From Blastococcus sp. (GTDB lineage: Bacteria > Actinomycetota > Actinomycetes > Mycobacteriales > Geodermatophilaceae): a stretch of 9,851 nucleotides of DNA. Shown here one piece after another: positions 1 to 6,320 of this stretch; position 1 is the stretch's first letter; each line of letters opens with the position of its first letter. Both the position numbers and the translations under genes were made by a program. Under the pieces are notes generated by a model. It searched no databases. It was not told where the DNA came from and saw nothing but the letters and a program-made list of their open reading frames with translations. Location: positions 1 through 9,851 of the forward strand of contig JAOPUS010000333.1 in assembly GCA_025963345.1 (NCBI GenBank), written 5' to 3'.

Positions 1-2
1 GG

Positions 3-155
3 CCGGCCGTGACCCTTCTCGGGTTCCTGGTCCTGACCGCCCTGGTCATCGCGATGGGCACGCAGTCCACCGCCCGGTACGAGCGCGAGCGCGAGGAGCG
101 GACCTCCGCGCCTCGGCACGCCGCCGCCGAGGCGGTGGGCGCAGTTCCCGCCTGA
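3..155 (+). CDS. C-terminal end of a membrane protein (partial, cut by window edge)
   Basis: An open frame enters from the left edge and ends at TGA 153-155, giving 50 visible residues. It begins with a hydrophobic stretch (TLLGFLVLTALVIAMG, residues 4-19) that reads as one transmembrane helix. A charged, probably cytoplasmic tail follows, with an Arg/Glu-rich run (YEREREER) and an Ala-rich end. The positive and charged residues just after the helix fit an integral membrane protein with a cytoplasmic C-terminus. The frame is followed at once by a strong hairpin terminator, which supports a real gene end. The family cannot be told from this tail, and no function is proposed. Confidence 0.55.
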   Translation, partial: PAVTLLGFLVLTALVIAMGTQSTARYEREREERTSAPRHAAAEAVGAVPA

Positions 156-160
156 CCGGA

Positions 161-223
161 CCGAGAAGAACCACCGAAGCCCCGCCGCTCCACCAGGAGT
201 GAGCGGGGCTCGGTCGTTCTCGG
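161..223. terminator. Long segmented hairpin, shared terminator between convergent genes
   Basis: Nested complementary segments fold into one long hairpin: CCGAGAA 161-167 with TTCTCGG 217-223, ACCG 173-176 with CGGT 211-214, AGCCCCGC 178-185 with GCGGGGCT 203-210, and CTCC 188-191 with GGAG 196-199. It begins 5 bases after the stop of the left-edge gene and ends 3 bases before the stop of the acyl-CoA dehydrogenase on the other strand. It can therefore stop transcription from both sides. There is no U-tract on the + strand, as is common in high-GC actinobacteria. Confidence 0.75.
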
Positions 224-226
224 GGG

Positions 227-2035
227 TCAGAGCCAGGAGGGCGAGGCGTCCAGCACCGTCCGGTCCAGGGACTCGAGCAGGTCGAATCGGTGGTGCACCC
301 GCGGCAGCTCCCACTTCCAGAAGTACCGGGCCGCCTGCCGCTTGCCCTCGTGGAAGTCGGTGCGGGACTCACCCGTCGCGAGTGCCTGCTCCAGCCACAG
401 CCAGCCCACGACCAGGTGCCCGGCCGCTTCCAGGTAGACGTGGGAATTGGCCAGCGTGACCTCGGGGTCGCCCGCGCCCCAGAGCGTCGCGGTGACCGCG
501 GTGAGGCGGGCGACAGCGGCGTCGAGGTCTGCTGCGAACCCGGCCCATTCGGTGGCGGCCGCACGGGCGGTCGTGGCCGTGATCGTCTCCGTCAGCAGCG
601 CCAGGCCGGCGCCGCGCTGCATCACGACCTTGCGGCCGAGCAGGTCGAGCGACTGGATGCCCTGGGTGCCCTCGTGGATCGGGTTGAGCCGGTTGTCCCG
701 GTAGAACTGCTCGACCGGGTAGTCGCGGGTGTAGCCGTAGCCGCCGTGCACCTGGATCGCCAGGTCGTCGGCCACGGGGCCCCACTGCGAGGGCCAGGCC
801 TTCGCGATCGGCGTGAGCATCTCCAGGAGCAGATGGGCCCGGGCGCGGTCGTCCGGGGTCTCGGCCGTCTGCTCCTCGTCGACGAGCCGGGCGCAGTACA
901 GGCCCAGCGCCAGTCCGCCCTCCGCGTAGCTCTTCGCGGCCAGGAGCATCCGCCGCACGTCGGCGTGCTCGATGATCGGCACGGGCGGCGACGAGGGATC
1001 CTTCGCCCCCGCCGGCCGGCCCTGGGTGCGCGTCCGGGCGTACTCCAGCGCGTGCAGGTAGCCGGTGTAGCCGAGCACGGTCGCGCCCATGCCGACGCCG
1101 ATCCGCGCCTCGTTCATCATGTGGAACATGTAGGTCAGGCCGCGGTGCTCCTCGCCGACCAGGAAGCCGACGGCGCCGGCCCGCCCGCCCGGGGTGTGCA
1201 CGCCCTCGCCGAAGTTGAGCAGCGTGTTCGTCGTCCCCCGGTAGCCCATCTTGTGGTTGAGGCCGGCCAGGACGACGTCGTTGCGCTCGCCGAGCGAGCC
1301 GTCGGGGTTGGCCAGGAACTTGGGGACGACGAACAGCGAGATGCCCTTCACCCCGGGCGGGCCCCCGGGGATCTTGGCCAGCACCAGATGGACGATGTTC
1401 TCGGTCAGCTCGTGGTCGCCGCCGGAGATCCACATCTTGTTGCCGGTCAGCCGGTAGGTGCCGTCGTCCTGGGGTTCGGCCCGCGTGGTGATGTCGGCCA
1501 GCGACGAGCCCGCCTGCGGCTCGGACAGCGCCATGGTGCCGAACCAGCGGCCCTCGGTCATGGGTCCGACGTAGGTGGCGACCTGCTCCTGGCTGCCGTG
1601 TGCGATCAGCAGCCGTGCGTTGGCCATCGTGAGGAACGGGTAGGCCGACGTGCCGACGTTGGCCGCCTTGAACCACGCGAAGACCGCCTGGCCGACCGCG
1701 TGCGGCAACTGCATGCCGCCGAACTCCTCGTCGAACTCACCGGCCATCAGCCCGGCGTCGGCGAACACTTTCAGGGCCCGGGCCACCTCCGGGATGAGCT
1801 CGACCTTGCCGTCGACCATCCGCGGCTCGTTCTCGTCGGCCGTGCGGTTGTGCGGCGCGAAGTGCTCGGTGGCGATCTGCTCGGCCAGGTCGAGCACGGC
1901 GTCGAAGGTCTCCCGGGAGTGCTCGATGAACCGGGGCCGCTTGGTCAGCGACTCCACGTCCAGCCATTCGTGGAGCAGGAAGTCCAGGTCGCGGCGGGAA
2001 AGGATCAGCGACGACGGCCGTGACGACGAGGGCAT
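227..2035 (-). CDS. Acyl-CoA dehydrogenase (FAD), long form with C-terminal extension
   Basis: Flavoenzyme expected to introduce the alpha-beta double bond into an acyl-CoA thioester and pass electrons to electron-transfer flavoprotein in the cytoplasm. The 602 residues show the family in order. An N-terminal helical domain (about 35-160) is followed by a middle beta domain carrying ALSEPQAGSS (169-178) and KMWISGG (200-206). The C-terminal helical domain has QVHGGYGYTRDYPVEQFYRDN (428-448, conserved signature) and HEGTQGIQSLDL (454-465), where Glu455 sits at the usual catalytic-base position. An extra domain of about 120 residues follows (about 475-600). It makes the protein much longer than a standard enzyme of about 380 residues and places it in the group annotated as acyl-CoA dehydrogenase C-terminal-domain or 3-methylmercaptopropionyl-CoA dehydrogenase (DmdC)-like. 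Substrate cannot be read from sequence; long-chain or branched acyl-CoA is possible. ATG 2035 has GGAGG 7 bases upstream. The gene is monocistronic, divergent from the c-di-GMP gene. Confidence 0.95.
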   Translation of the reverse strand: MPSSSRPSSLILSRRDLDFLLHEWLDVESLTKRPRFIEHSRETFDAVLDLAEQIATEHFAPHNRTADENEPRMVDGKVELIPEVARALKVFADAGLMAGEFDEEFGGMQLPHAVGQAVFAWFKAANVGTSAYPFLTMANARLLIAHGSQEQVATYVGPMTEGRWFGTMALSEPQAGSSLADITTRAEPQDDGTYRLTGNKMWISGGDHELTENIVHLVLAKIPGGPPGVKGISLFVVPKFLANPDGSLGERNDVVLAGLNHKMGYRGTTNTLLNFGEGVHTPGGRAGAVGFLVGEEHRGLTYMFHMMNEARIGVGMGATVLGYTGYLHALEYARTRTQGRPAGAKDPSSPPVPIIEHADVRRMLLAAKSYAEGGLALGLYCARLVDEEQTAETPDDRARAHLLLEMLTPIAKAWPSQWGPVADDLAIQVHGGYGYTRDYPVEQFYRDNRLNPIHEGTQGIQSLDLLGRKVVMQRGAGLALLTETITATTARAAATEWAGFAADLDAAVARLTAVTATLWGAGDPEVTLANSHVYLEAAGHLVVGWLWLEQALATGESRTDFHEGKRQAARYFWKWELPRVHHRFDLLESLDRTVLDASPSWL

Positions 2036-2040
2036 GCACG

Positions 2041-2045
2041 CCTCC
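2041..2045 (-). promoter_or_regulatory. Ribosome binding site of the acyl-CoA dehydrogenase
   Basis: Read on the minus strand this is GGAGG, 5 bases long, with 5 bases to GCATG and the ATG at 2035-2033. It supports that start over any internal one. Confidence 0.7.
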
Positions 2046-2067
2046 AGGCGAACGGTGGAAACACCTC

Positions 2068-2073
2068 ACAGTA
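2068..2073 (-). promoter_or_regulatory. Candidate -10 element for the acyl-CoA dehydrogenase
   Basis: The minus strand reads TACTGT, fitting the actinobacterial TAnnnT pattern of a sigma-70-type -10 box. It would place the transcript start near 2060 and give a leader of about 25 bases including the GGAGG site. No convincing -35 lies 16-19 bases further upstream, so this is only a candidate. Confidence 0.3.
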
Positions 2074-2164
2074 GGCGGAGCCGGGCATCAGGTCGCCCGG
2101 GCCGGGGGAGTCGCTGTGCGCCTCTGGTCTGCTTCCGAATCGGCTTCTGACCCGGGATACGTGT

Positions 2165-2183
2165 CGCACCGGTGCCCGGTGCG
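2165..2183. repeat. Inverted repeat in the divergent promoter region
   Basis: CGCACCG (2165-2171) and CGGTGCG (2177-2183) are perfect 7-base complements around a 5-base centre. The left arm also belongs to a perfect 10-base palindrome GCACCGGTGC (2166-2175), so GGTGC occurs twice on one strand. The repeat lies between the divergent acyl-CoA dehydrogenase and c-di-GMP genes, about 27 bases before the candidate -10 of the latter. It could be a regulator-binding site or a structural hairpin; no regulator can be named. Confidence 0.4.
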
Positions 2184-2209
2184 GACGGGCTGCTCGCCGG
2201 AAACCGCCC

Positions 2210-2215
2210 TACCAT
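2210..2215 (+). promoter_or_regulatory. Candidate -10 element for the GGDEF-EAL gene
   Basis: TACCAT fits TAnnnT. Transcription would begin near 2221, giving either a leader of about 57 bases before the GTG start with its Shine-Dalgarno site, or a nearly leaderless message for the in-frame ATG at 2224. No good -35 is visible. Confidence 0.3.
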
Positions 2216-2262
2216 TCCGGACGATGCGGTTTCGCGGTCCGAGCCAGGGACCCGCCGGACAC

Positions 2263-2270
2263 GGGAGGAG
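2263..2270 (+). promoter_or_regulatory. Ribosome binding site that decides the GGDEF-EAL start
   Basis: GGGAGGAG is a near-ideal Shine-Dalgarno sequence, 7 bases before GTG 2278 and 10 before GTG 2281. The longer in-frame starts (a GTG or ATG as far up as 2020, and ATG 2224) have no comparable site, so the protein most likely starts at 2278. Confidence 0.65.
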
Positions 2271-2277
2271 ACCGCCG

Positions 2278-4404
2278 GTGGTGAACTCCCAGGATCGTCT
2301 GCCGTCGGCCTCGGACGGTGCATGGCACACGCGGGTGACCGAGGCCCTGGCGTCGATCAGCGATGCGGTCTACTTCCTCGATGCCGACGACCGGTTCACC
2401 TGGGTCAACTCCGCGGCTGAGCGGCTGCTCTCCCGCCCGGCGGCCGAGCTGGTGGGCCGGACGGTGTGGGACGTCTTCCCGGACCTGCGCGGCACCGACC
2501 TGGGGCGCGTCTATCGCATGGCCCGGGAGCGACGAGCGATGCAGGAGGTGGAGCTCTTCTCCGCGCCGCTCGACCGGTGGCTCGGGGGATGGGTCCATCC
2601 CGGTCGTGGCGACGACCTGGTCGTCTTCTTCCGCGACGTGCACGAACGGCGGGCCCTGGACGAGGAGCGCGCGGCGGAGTCCTCGCTCTTCCGGGCGGTG
2701 CTCAACGCCCTGCCGGCCCGTACGGCCATCCTCGACCCCGACGGCACGATCCTGACCACCAACGCGGCGTGGGCCGAGGGCGTGGTCTCCGACGGTCGTC
2801 CGTTCGCGGGCGCCGGCGCCAACTACCTCGATGCCTGTGCGGCCGCGGCCGCCGCCGGCGACCGGGATGCCCGGGCGGCGGTCGACGGGTTGGAGGCGGT
2901 GTTCGCCCGACGCGTCCCGTCCTTCTCGCTCGACTATGCCTCGTCGCCGCCGGCCGGCCGGGGCAGCGAGCCCAGCTGGTGGCACCTGCAGGCCTTTCCC
3001 GTGGACGACCGGCCGCGCGTCGTGGTCACGCACACCGACATCACCGACCGGGTGACCGCGGAGCAGCGGGCGGCCTGGCAGGCCCGCCACGACCACCTCA
3101 CGTCCCTGCCCAACCGCGCGGCGCTGTACGAGGCGATCGCCGAGGCGCTGGCCGAGGACGACAGCGGGCGGGTGACCGTCCTGTACATGGACGTCGACGG
3201 CTTCAAGCAGGTCAACGACTCACTCGGCCACTCCAGCGGTGACCTGTTGCTGCGCGAGCTGGCCTCCCGGCTGGCGCACCGCACCCGCCCCACCGACGTC
3301 GTCGGCCGGCTGGGTGGCGACGAGTTCGTCGTGGTCGCCCACGACTGTGACGCCGTGGGCGGAGAGGCTCTGGCGCGGCGGTTCCACGGGGTCTTCGATG
3401 AACCCTTCGAGCTGGCGGGCACCCGGCTGCCGCTGACGGTCAGCATCGGCATCGCGGCGTCCGACCCGGCCCACGCCGAGCCCGAGGACCTCCTCCGCGA
3501 CGCCGACGCGGCCATGTACGCCGCGAAGGTGAGCGGTCCCAACCAGCACCAGATCTTCACCCCGGCCCTGCGCACCGAACTCGACGACCGCTGGCAGATC
3601 GCCAGCCGGCTGCGTGACGCGGCGTCGATCGGTGAGTTCGTCGTGCACTGGCAGCCGGTGGTGCACCTGCCCAGCGGCGAGGTCACCGGGTGCGAGGCGC
3701 TGCTGCGGTGGAACCATCCGCAACGGGGGCTGGTCCATCCGGCGGACTTCATCCCGGTCGCGGAGGAGAACGGGCTGATCGTGCCGATCACCCGATGGCT
3801 CCTTCAGACCACGGTCGCCCAGGGCGTGGTCTGGGCGCGACAGGGGCTGGAGCTGGCGATCGCGGTGAACATCAGCGCCGTGCACCTGGCGTCGGGCACG
3901 CTGGTCGACGACGTGCTCGGGGCGGTCGCCGACAGCGGGCTCCCGGCCGGGCGCCTGATGATCGAGCTGACCGAGACGAGCGTCGCCCGCGACCCCGAGC
4001 AGGCGACGGAGCAGTTCGCGACGCTGCGCGAGCACGGGATCCGCATCGCCATCGACGACTTCGGGACCGGCTACAGCTCGCTGTCGGCGGTGGCCTCGCT
4101 GCCGGTCGACGTGTTGAAGGTCGATCGCGCCCTCGTGGCGGGGTCGGGGCCGAAGGGTACTGCCGCGCCCGAGGCGATCCTCGGTGCCGTCGCCGCGCTC
4201 GGCGCGGCCCTGGACATGCAGGTCCTCGCCGAAGGGGTCGAGACCCGCGAACAGGTGGAACTGGCTCGCCGCGTGGGCTGCACGTACGCCCAGGGTTTCC
4301 ACCTGTCCCCGCCGTTGGCCGCCGATGAGCTGACCGCGCTCCTGGAGGAGGGGTTGCGGCGGACGGGGAAGCAGCTGCTCCCACGAGGACCTGAACCCAC
4401 CTGA
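2278..4404 (+). CDS. PAS-PAS-GGDEF-EAL cyclic-di-GMP synthase/phosphodiesterase
   Basis: Cytoplasmic signalling enzyme of 708 residues that can in principle both make cyclic-di-GMP from GTP and hydrolyse it to pGpG. No transmembrane or HAMP segment is present. PAS 1 covers about 20-125 and PAS 2 about 135-260; these are presumed sensors, but the ligand is unknown. The GGDEF domain (about 265-430) has the linker HDHLTSLPNR, the metal-site run YMDVDGFKQVND and an intact GGDEF at 346-350. RPTD at 337-340, five residues upstream, matches the RxxD product-inhibition site. The EAL domain (about 440-695) keeps EALLRW (Glu473), Asn531 in VNIS, Glu563 in IELTE, Asp593-Asp594 in DDFGTGYSS, Lys614, Glu652 and Glu655 in AEGVE, and Gln672, so phosphodiesterase activity is also expected. 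The architecture resembles Streptomyces RmdA, a known PAS-GGDEF-EAL protein. The gene appears monocistronic. GTG 2278 is chosen on its Shine-Dalgarno; starts at 2224 or 2281 remain possible. Confidence 0.93.
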   Translation: MVNSQDRLPSASDGAWHTRVTEALASISDAVYFLDADDRFTWVNSAAERLLSRPAAELVGRTVWDVFPDLRGTDLGRVYRMARERRAMQEVELFSAPLDRWLGGWVHPGRGDDLVVFFRDVHERRALDEERAAESSLFRAVLNALPARTAILDPDGTILTTNAAWAEGVVSDGRPFAGAGANYLDACAAAAAAGDRDARAAVDGLEAVFARRVPSFSLDYASSPPAGRGSEPSWWHLQAFPVDDRPRVVVTHTDITDRVTAEQRAAWQARHDHLTSLPNRAALYEAIAEALAEDDSGRVTVLYMDVDGFKQVNDSLGHSSGDLLLRELASRLAHRTRPTDVVGRLGGDEFVVVAHDCDAVGGEALARRFHGVFDEPFELAGTRLPLTVSIGIAASDPAHAEPEDLLRDADAAMYAAKVSGPNQHQIFTPALRTELDDRWQIASRLRDAASIGEFVVHWQPVVHLPSGEVTGCEALLRWNHPQRGLVHPADFIPVAEENGLIVPITRWLLQTTVAQGVVWARQGLELAIAVNISAVHLASGTLVDDVLGAVADSGLPAGRLMIELTETSVARDPEQATEQFATLREHGIRIAIDDFGTGYSSLSAVASLPVDVLKVDRALVAGSGPKGTAAPEAILGAVAALGAALDMQVLAEGVETREQVELARRVGCTYAQGFHLSPPLAADELTALLEEGLRRTGKQLLPRGPEPT

Positions 4405-4424
4405 CGAGCCCCACGCGTCAGGTG
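4398..4424 (+). terminator. Hairpin containing the GGDEF-EAL stop codon
   Basis: CACCTGACG (4398-4406) and CGTCAGGTG (4416-4424) form a perfect 9-base-pair stem with a 9-base loop. The left arm includes the TGA stop (4402-4404). No U-tract follows. It may act as a U-less terminator or protect the 3' end, although a terminating ribosome would cover the left arm. Confidence 0.5.
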
Positions 4425-4498
4425 ATGAGGCCCGGGTAGGAGCGGGAGACCTGCCGAGCCACAGCAGGCGGTTGCCGAGGACAGCGGGCGGCGCACAC

Positions 4499-4527
4499 CC
4501 GGCCCGCGTGGCGGGCATGCGGGCCGG
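4499..4527 (+). terminator. GC-rich hairpin between the GGDEF-EAL gene and the next operon
   Basis: CCGGCCCGC (4499-4507) pairs perfectly with GCGGGCCGG (4519-4527) around an 11-base loop, followed by CCTTTC, a very weak U-run. It lies about 95 bases after one gene and 55 before the next. It is either a second terminator or, if transcription of the downstream pair starts above it, a structured leader. I see no clear promoter in the rest of 4405-4567. Confidence 0.5.
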
Positions 4528-4581
4528 CCTTTCGGCGGTTCGGGTCGTCCCACTGCGACGGCCCTCCGAGGAGAACTCGAC

Positions 4582-5058
4582 ATGGCCTTACCCAAGATGC
4601 TCACCCGTGCCGCGGGTGCTGCGGCAGACGCGGGAGGCGTGGTCTTCAGGCGCCTGCAGAACGCCCGCGTCCCGGGGACCGGCACGCCGCTGGCCCACGA
4701 CGACGCCCGGACGGCGGTCGGTCGTTGGCGCGTGGTCACGGTCCTGGTCTCACCGGACCAGGTCGGGACGGCTGATGCCCTGCCCCGGCCGCTGGCGGAC
4801 TTCCGCGACCGCATCGAGATCCGGGTGACCCCGGCCCCGGGGGACAAGGGCACCGAGCTGGCCGCGCGCTTCCGCGGTCAGGCGAACGACGAGGACATCG
4901 GCGAGCTGCGCTCGGCGCTGCGCCGGGCCAAGCAGCTGCTCGAGGTGGGTGAGGTGCTGCGGGTCGACCCCGTGCCGCACGGTCGGCGCGAGCAGACTCC
5001 CCAGGGCAAACTGCTGGAGGAGGCCGCTGCTGAGGCGCCGAAGGGTGGCGTGCTGTGA
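4582..5058 (+). CDS. Conserved-looking protein of unknown function, SRPBCC-like ends, paired with the dehydrogenase
   Basis: Soluble protein of 158 residues with no signal peptide; function not established. After a basic/Ala-rich N-terminus (MALPKMLTRAAG) come a probable strand around WRVVTVLVSPDQV (49-61), a strand pair with EIRVTPAPGDKGTELAARF (79-97), and an amphipathic helix with LRRAKQLLEVGEVLRVDP (112-129). The tail includes TPQGKLLEEAAAEA. The APGxxGTEL and LRxxKQLLEVGEV stretches resemble the last strands and long C-terminal helix of SRPBCC/polyketide-cyclase-type proteins. The middle of that fold is missing, because the usual domain is longer. This is inference from memory of the family, not a search result. 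GAGGAG (4568-4573) is 8 bases before ATG. Its stop overlaps the start of the zinc dehydrogenase by 4 bases, which argues for a shared role such as helping or tuning that enzyme. Confidence 0.85.
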   Translation: MALPKMLTRAAGAAADAGGVVFRRLQNARVPGTGTPLAHDDARTAVGRWRVVTVLVSPDQVGTADALPRPLADFRDRIEIRVTPAPGDKGTELAARFRGQANDEDIGELRSALRRAKQLLEVGEVLRVDPVPHGRREQTPQGKLLEEAAAEAPKGGVL

Positions 5059-6224
5059 AGGCTGCGACCTGGCGAGGCACCGACGAGGTCGCCGTCGAGC
5101 GGGTGCCCGACCCGACGATCCTCAACTCGCACGACGTCATCCTGAAGGTCCGCCAGACCGTGACCTGCGGGTCCGACCTGCACCTGCTCGGCGGCTACAT
5201 CCCCTTCATGCGCGCCGGGGACGTCCTGGGCCACGAGTTCCTCGGCGAGGTCGTGGAAGCCGGACCCTCGGTGACGAACCACCACGTGGGAGACCGGGTC
5301 GTCGTCTGCTCGTTCATCGCGTGCGGGAAGTGCTGGTTCTGTACGCACGAGATGTACTCCTGCTGCGACAACGGCAACCCCGATCCGGGGCTCACCGAGG
5401 CGGTCTGGGGCCAGAGCCCGGGCGGCTGCTACGGCTACTCCCATGCGCTGGGCGGGTTCCAGGGCAGCCACGCCGAGTACATCCGCGTGCCCTATGCCGA
5501 CATCGGCGCCTTTCCCGTCCCGGACGGGGTCTCCGACACGCGCGCACTGTTCGCCTCCGACTCGGCGCCGACGGGCTGGATGGGCGCTCATCTGTCCGAG
5601 GTGGGCCCAGGGGACTGCGTCGCGGTGTGGGGGGCCGGCGCGGTCGGCCAGATGGCGGCCCGCGCCTCCGTCCTGCTCGGCGCGGAGAAGGTGGTGGTCA
5701 TCGACCGGTACCGCTACCGCCTGGACCAGGTGGAGCGGCACATCGGTGCGGAGACGATCAACTACGAGGAGAACGATGTCGAGGCCGAGCTGCGCGAGTG
5801 GACCGGCGGACGGGGGCCGGACGTCTGCATCGAAGCCGTGGGGATGGAGGCGCACACCCCCGGCGGGCAATACCTTTACGACCAGGTGAAGCAGCAGCTC
5901 CGACTGCAGACCGACCGCCCCGACGCCGTCCGGCAGGCGATCCAGGTCTGCCGGAAGGGCGGCCGGGTCTTCATCCTCGGTGTGTTCGCGGGGATGGTGG
6001 ACAAGTTCCCGCTCGGCGCGGTGATGAACAAGGGGCTGACCCTCCGCTCCGCCCAGCAGCACGGGCAGCGCTACATCCCGGGGATTCTCGACGCGATGGC
6101 CGCTGACGAGTTGCGGACCGAGCACCTGGCCACGCATGTGATGCCGCTGGACCGGGCGCCCGAGGGATACCGGATGTTCAAGGACAAGGAGGACGGCTGC
6201 GTGCGGGCGGTGTTCGAACCGTGA
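5055..6224 (+). CDS. Zinc-dependent alcohol dehydrogenase, glutathione-independent formaldehyde dehydrogenase-like
   Basis: Medium-chain dehydrogenase/reductase of 389 residues, predicted to oxidise an alcohol or aldehyde with NAD(H) in the cytoplasm. Catalytic zinc ligands are Cys38 (TCGSD), His60 with Glu61 (GHE) and probably Asp169 in SDSAPTGW. An Asp at this place is typical of the glutathione-independent formaldehyde dehydrogenase/dismutase branch. The structural zinc site is complete (Cys90, 93, 96, 104, with the classical spacing). The Rossmann fold shows GAGAVG (193-198) and Asp217 at the end of the next strand, favouring NAD over NADP. Insertions at about 105-140 and 264-292 are longer than in short-loop alcohol dehydrogenases and fit the same branch. 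GTG start 5055 overlaps the upstream TGA (GTGA) with AAGGGTGG 6 bases before it, so translation is coupled. The exact substrate is unknown; formaldehyde, threonine or other alcohols are possible. Confidence 0.92.
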   Translation: MKAATWRGTDEVAVERVPDPTILNSHDVILKVRQTVTCGSDLHLLGGYIPFMRAGDVLGHEFLGEVVEAGPSVTNHHVGDRVVVCSFIACGKCWFCTHEMYSCCDNGNPDPGLTEAVWGQSPGGCYGYSHALGGFQGSHAEYIRVPYADIGAFPVPDGVSDTRALFASDSAPTGWMGAHLSEVGPGDCVAVWGAGAVGQMAARASVLLGAEKVVVIDRYRYRLDQVERHIGAETINYEENDVEAELREWTGGRGPDVCIEAVGMEAHTPGGQYLYDQVKQQLRLQTDRPDAVRQAIQVCRKGGRVFILGVFAGMVDKFPLGAVMNKGLTLRSAQQHGQRYIPGILDAMAADELRTEHLATHVMPLDRAPEGYRMFKDKEDGCVRAVFEP

Positions 6225-6228
6225 CATC

Positions 6229-6246
6229 GTCGTCCTACCGGACGAC
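6229..6246 (+). terminator. Short tight hairpin just after the dehydrogenase
   Basis: GTCGTCC (6229-6235) and GGACGAC (6240-6246) make a perfect 7-base-pair stem with a TACC tetraloop, starting 5 bases after the stop. It has no U-tract. It is probably the first of two stop signals for the operon, or a 3'-end stabiliser. Confidence 0.5.
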
Positions 6247-6320
6247 ACGGCCTCCAGGTGCCGTCCCCTGCTGAGCTGAGCCCTTCTGTCGCGCCTACGC
6301 GAAGCCCTCCGGGCCCACTC

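Noticed and set aside
290..2023. A 577-residue open frame on the + strand opposite the acyl-CoA dehydrogenase
   Set aside because: It is the antisense shadow of a clear enzyme gene. Long antisense frames are expected at this GC content; its product is Arg/Gly/Val-rich with no recognisable domain, and no ribosome site was seen.
2020..2277. N-terminal extension of the GGDEF-EAL protein up to 2020
   Set aside because: It would overlap the divergent gene's start, has no ribosome site, and its residues are low in order and unlike PAS domains; the strong Shine-Dalgarno supports 2278.
3220..4518. A 432-residue frame on the - strand opposite the GGDEF-EAL gene
   Set aside because: Antisense shadow of conserved catalytic domains; no family motif in its own product.
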